Source of the DNA: an uncultured Oscillibacter sp.
GTDB taxonomy: Bacteria; Bacillota; Clostridia; Oscillospirales; Oscillospiraceae
Assembly: GCA_900544105.1 (NCBI GenBank)
Contig: UQUC01000095.1
Location: 1 to 6,635 of the forward strand
Direction: 5' to 3'
DNA: 6,635 bases
Position 1 is the first letter of the stretch, and each line of letters opens with the position of its first letter. Shown here piece after piece: positions 5,588 to 6,635 of the stretch. Below the pieces are notes generated by a model. That model saw only the letters and a list, made by a program, of their open reading frames with translations, had not been told where the DNA came from and ran no database searches. A program made the position numbers and the translations under genes.

Positions 5588-6415
5588 ATGCCCACGATCA
5601 TCCCCATCACCGATTTTGCCGCCCCGGAACTGGATATCTATGCCCGCTTGACGGAAAATCAGCTTTTGAACCGGGCGGATCCGGCCAACGCCCTGTTCGT
5701 GGCGGAAAGCCCTCTGGTCATCGGCCGGGCACTGGACGCCGGGTGTACGCCGGTATCCTTCCTGATGGAGACAAAGCACGTCAACGGCAAGGGTGCGGAG
5801 ATCCTGGCCCGCTGTCCGGCGGATATTCCCGTTTACGCGGCGGAGCTGAAGGTCCTGACCCAGCTCACCGGCTTTCATCTGACCCGGGGGATGCTCTGCG
5901 CCATGCGGCGGCCGCCGCTGCCCACGGTGGAGGAGATCTGCGCCAAATCCCGGCGGATCGCCGTACTGGAAAACGTGATGAACCCTACCAACATTGGCGC
6001 CATCTTCCGTTCCGCTGCGGCGTTGGGGATGGACGCGGTACTGCTGACCGCCGCCGGCAGCGATCCCCTGTACCGCCGGGCCAGCCGGGTCAGCATGGGC
6101 AATGTGTTTCTGGTACCCTGGACCTATCTGCCGGAGGGTGTGGATTGGACGGAGACTTTGCGGCAATACGGCTTCAAGACTGCTGCCATGGCCCTGCGGG
6201 AGGACTCCATCCGTCTGAATGACCCTCATCTTGCCCGGGAGCCTAAGCTGGCTGTGGTCATGGGCACGGAAGGAGACGGGCTTGCCTCCAACACCATTGC
6301 TCACTGCGACTATACGGTGATGATCCCTATGACTCACGGGGTGGACTCCCTGAATGTGGCGGCAGCCAGTGCTGTGGCCTTTTACCAGTTGGGGCTGATG
6401 AGCTGCCCAGAATGA
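5588..6415 (+). CDS. TrmH/SpoU-family RNA 2'-O-ribose methyltransferase
   Basis: A SAM-dependent enzyme expected to methylate a ribose 2'-OH in rRNA or tRNA. The 275-residue protein has an N-terminal substrate-binding region (about 1-110, with LFVAESPLVIGRALDAG at 36-52) and a C-terminal SPOUT knot domain. The three SpoU motifs are present: ENVMNPTNIGAIFRSA (128-143) with N135 and catalytic-type R141, VMGTEGDGLA (224-233), and IPMTHGVDSLNVAAA (246-260). The N-terminal layout resembles the mycobacterial Rv0881-like group more than RlmB or TrmH proper, so no symbol is assigned and the target nucleotide is unknown. The reading frame is open upstream to 5063, but that part overlaps the PAP2 gene in another frame and is rejected. 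The ATG has AGGAGG 8 nt before it. The stop codon lies inside a 13-bp inverted repeat. Probably monocistronic. Confidence 0.92.
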   Translation: MPTIIPITDFAAPELDIYARLTENQLLNRADPANALFVAESPLVIGRALDAGCTPVSFLMETKHVNGKGAEILARCPADIPVYAAELKVLTQLTGFHLTRGMLCAMRRPPLPTVEEICAKSRRIAVLENVMNPTNIGAIFRSAAALGMDAVLLTAAGSDPLYRRASRVSMGNVFLVPWTYLPEGVDWTETLRQYGFKTAAMALREDSIRLNDPHLAREPKLAVVMGTEGDGLASNTIAHCDYTVMIPMTHGVDSLNVAAASAVAFYQLGLMSCPE

Positions 6416-6438
6416 ATATTTCGCAAAATATTCATTCT
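6409..6438. repeat. Perfect 13-bp inverted repeat over the methyltransferase stop codon
   Basis: Bases 6409-6421 pair perfectly with 6426-6438 around the tetraloop CGCA, and the TGA stop (6413-6415) lies in the left arm. The stem is AT-rich and no continuous T-run follows, so it is a poor intrinsic terminator. It may protect the 3' end of the message or be a DNA site. The 8-mer GAATGAAT from the left arm recurs at 6464-6471, giving an alternative partner for the right arm. Confidence 0.75.
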
Positions 6439-6444
6439 ATTATT

Positions 6445-6454
6445 CAAATATTTG
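6445..6454. repeat. 10-bp perfect palindrome CAAATATTTG
   Basis: A fully self-complementary 10-mer lying between the 13-bp stem and the next hairpin. It could be a small regulator site, but an AT-rich palindrome of this size easily arises by chance. Confidence 0.3.
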
Positions 6455-6484
6455 GCAGTTCGTGAATGAATCGTCCATTTTCCC

Positions 6485-6526
6485 TGCGAATATGGCGTTT
6501 TTTAGCTATATCCGCCATTTTTTGCA
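6485..6526 (+). terminator. Possible terminator of the methyltransferase gene
   Basis: The core is ATGGCG (6492-6497) pairing with CGCCAT (6513-6518) across a 15-nt loop, followed at once by a run of six T (6518-6523). Weaker outer pairing (6485-6490 with 6520-6526, one bulge and one mismatch) lengthens the stem to about 42 nt overall. It is the best terminator-like element after the methyltransferase gene, starting about 70 nt past its stop, but the stem is short and the loop large. Confidence 0.45.
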
Positions 6527-6611
6527 GCAATTCCGTCCTGTGGCTAAAGGCCTTCCTCTCCAAGGTTCTGTAAACACAATTTTTTCGATCAACAGCAAAA
6601 CGGTAAAAAGC

Positions 6612-6635
6612 AGGCGCAGGATATAACCTGCGTCT
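6612..6635. terminator. Hairpin at the window edge, candidate terminator
   Basis: CGCAGG (6615-6620) pairs with CCTGCG (6627-6632) across ATATAA. On the plus strand the stem extends to 9 bp with one G-U pair (6612-6635). Minus-strand RNA would meet a TTTTT run about five bases after the 6-bp core stem, so it may end a leftward gene beyond the window. Plus-strand downstream bases are not visible. Confidence 0.4.

Noticed and set aside
5539..6222. 227-codon open frame on the plus strand
   Set aside because: An out-of-frame shadow of the methyltransferase gene, with Gly/Arg/Pro-rich translation and no motif.
6444..6518. Short minus-strand frame of 24 codons starting ATGGCGGATATAGC
   Set aside because: No ribosome site, overlaps the predicted hairpin, and competes with an equally open plus-strand frame; no evidence for coding.

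Overview
The window looks like ordinary chromosome from a fairly high-GC Firmicute (Bacillota), probably a gut-type clostridium of the Oscillospiraceae kind. This is inferred from GC-rich coding sequence with strong AGGAGG-type ribosome sites, separated by clearly AT-rich intergenic stretches with sigma-A-like promoters. It also fits the family types: a pyruvate kinase with the Bacillus-type extra C-terminal domain, a zinc-motif ROK glucokinase and a short Kef/NapA-type antiporter. The genus cannot be settled from sequence alone. No tRNA, rRNA, CRISPR array, insertion sequence or phage gene was seen.

Layout, left to right. A hairpin at 1-24 is the likely terminator of pyruvate kinase (pyk, minus strand, 55-1797). 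A 308-bp divergent intergenic region (1798-2105) carries a pyk promoter to the left and a glucokinase promoter to the right, each overlapped by a small dyad. The ROK glucokinase (2106-3053, plus) converges on a cation:proton antiporter (3170-4456, minus), and a strong bidirectional terminator separates them (3074-3113). A second divergent region (4457-4775) holds the antiporter leader and promoter, two near-identical 14-bp AT boxes, and the promoter and leader of a PAP2-superfamily membrane enzyme (4776-5486, plus). That gene ends in a classical terminator whose loop contains the -10 box of the next promoter, which serves a TrmH/SpoU-family RNA methyltransferase (5588-6415, plus). The last 220 bp (6416-6635) have no convincing gene but are rich in inverted repeats: a perfect 13-bp stem over the methyltransferase stop codon, a hairpin with a T-run, and another hairpin at the window edge.

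The genes appear to be five single-gene transcription units rather than an operon. The only clear functional link is glycolytic: glucokinase (first committed step for free glucose) and pyruvate kinase (last step) are divergent neighbours sharing one control region. The antiporter (ion and pH homeostasis), PAP2 enzyme (lipid or polyprenyl phosphate chemistry at the membrane) and RNA methyltransferase look like unrelated housekeeping genes. I see no undescribed multi-gene system here. The items most worth a second look are regulatory: the promoter nested in a terminator, the dyads in the glk/pyk region, the paired AT boxes and the structured 3' end of the methyltransferase gene.
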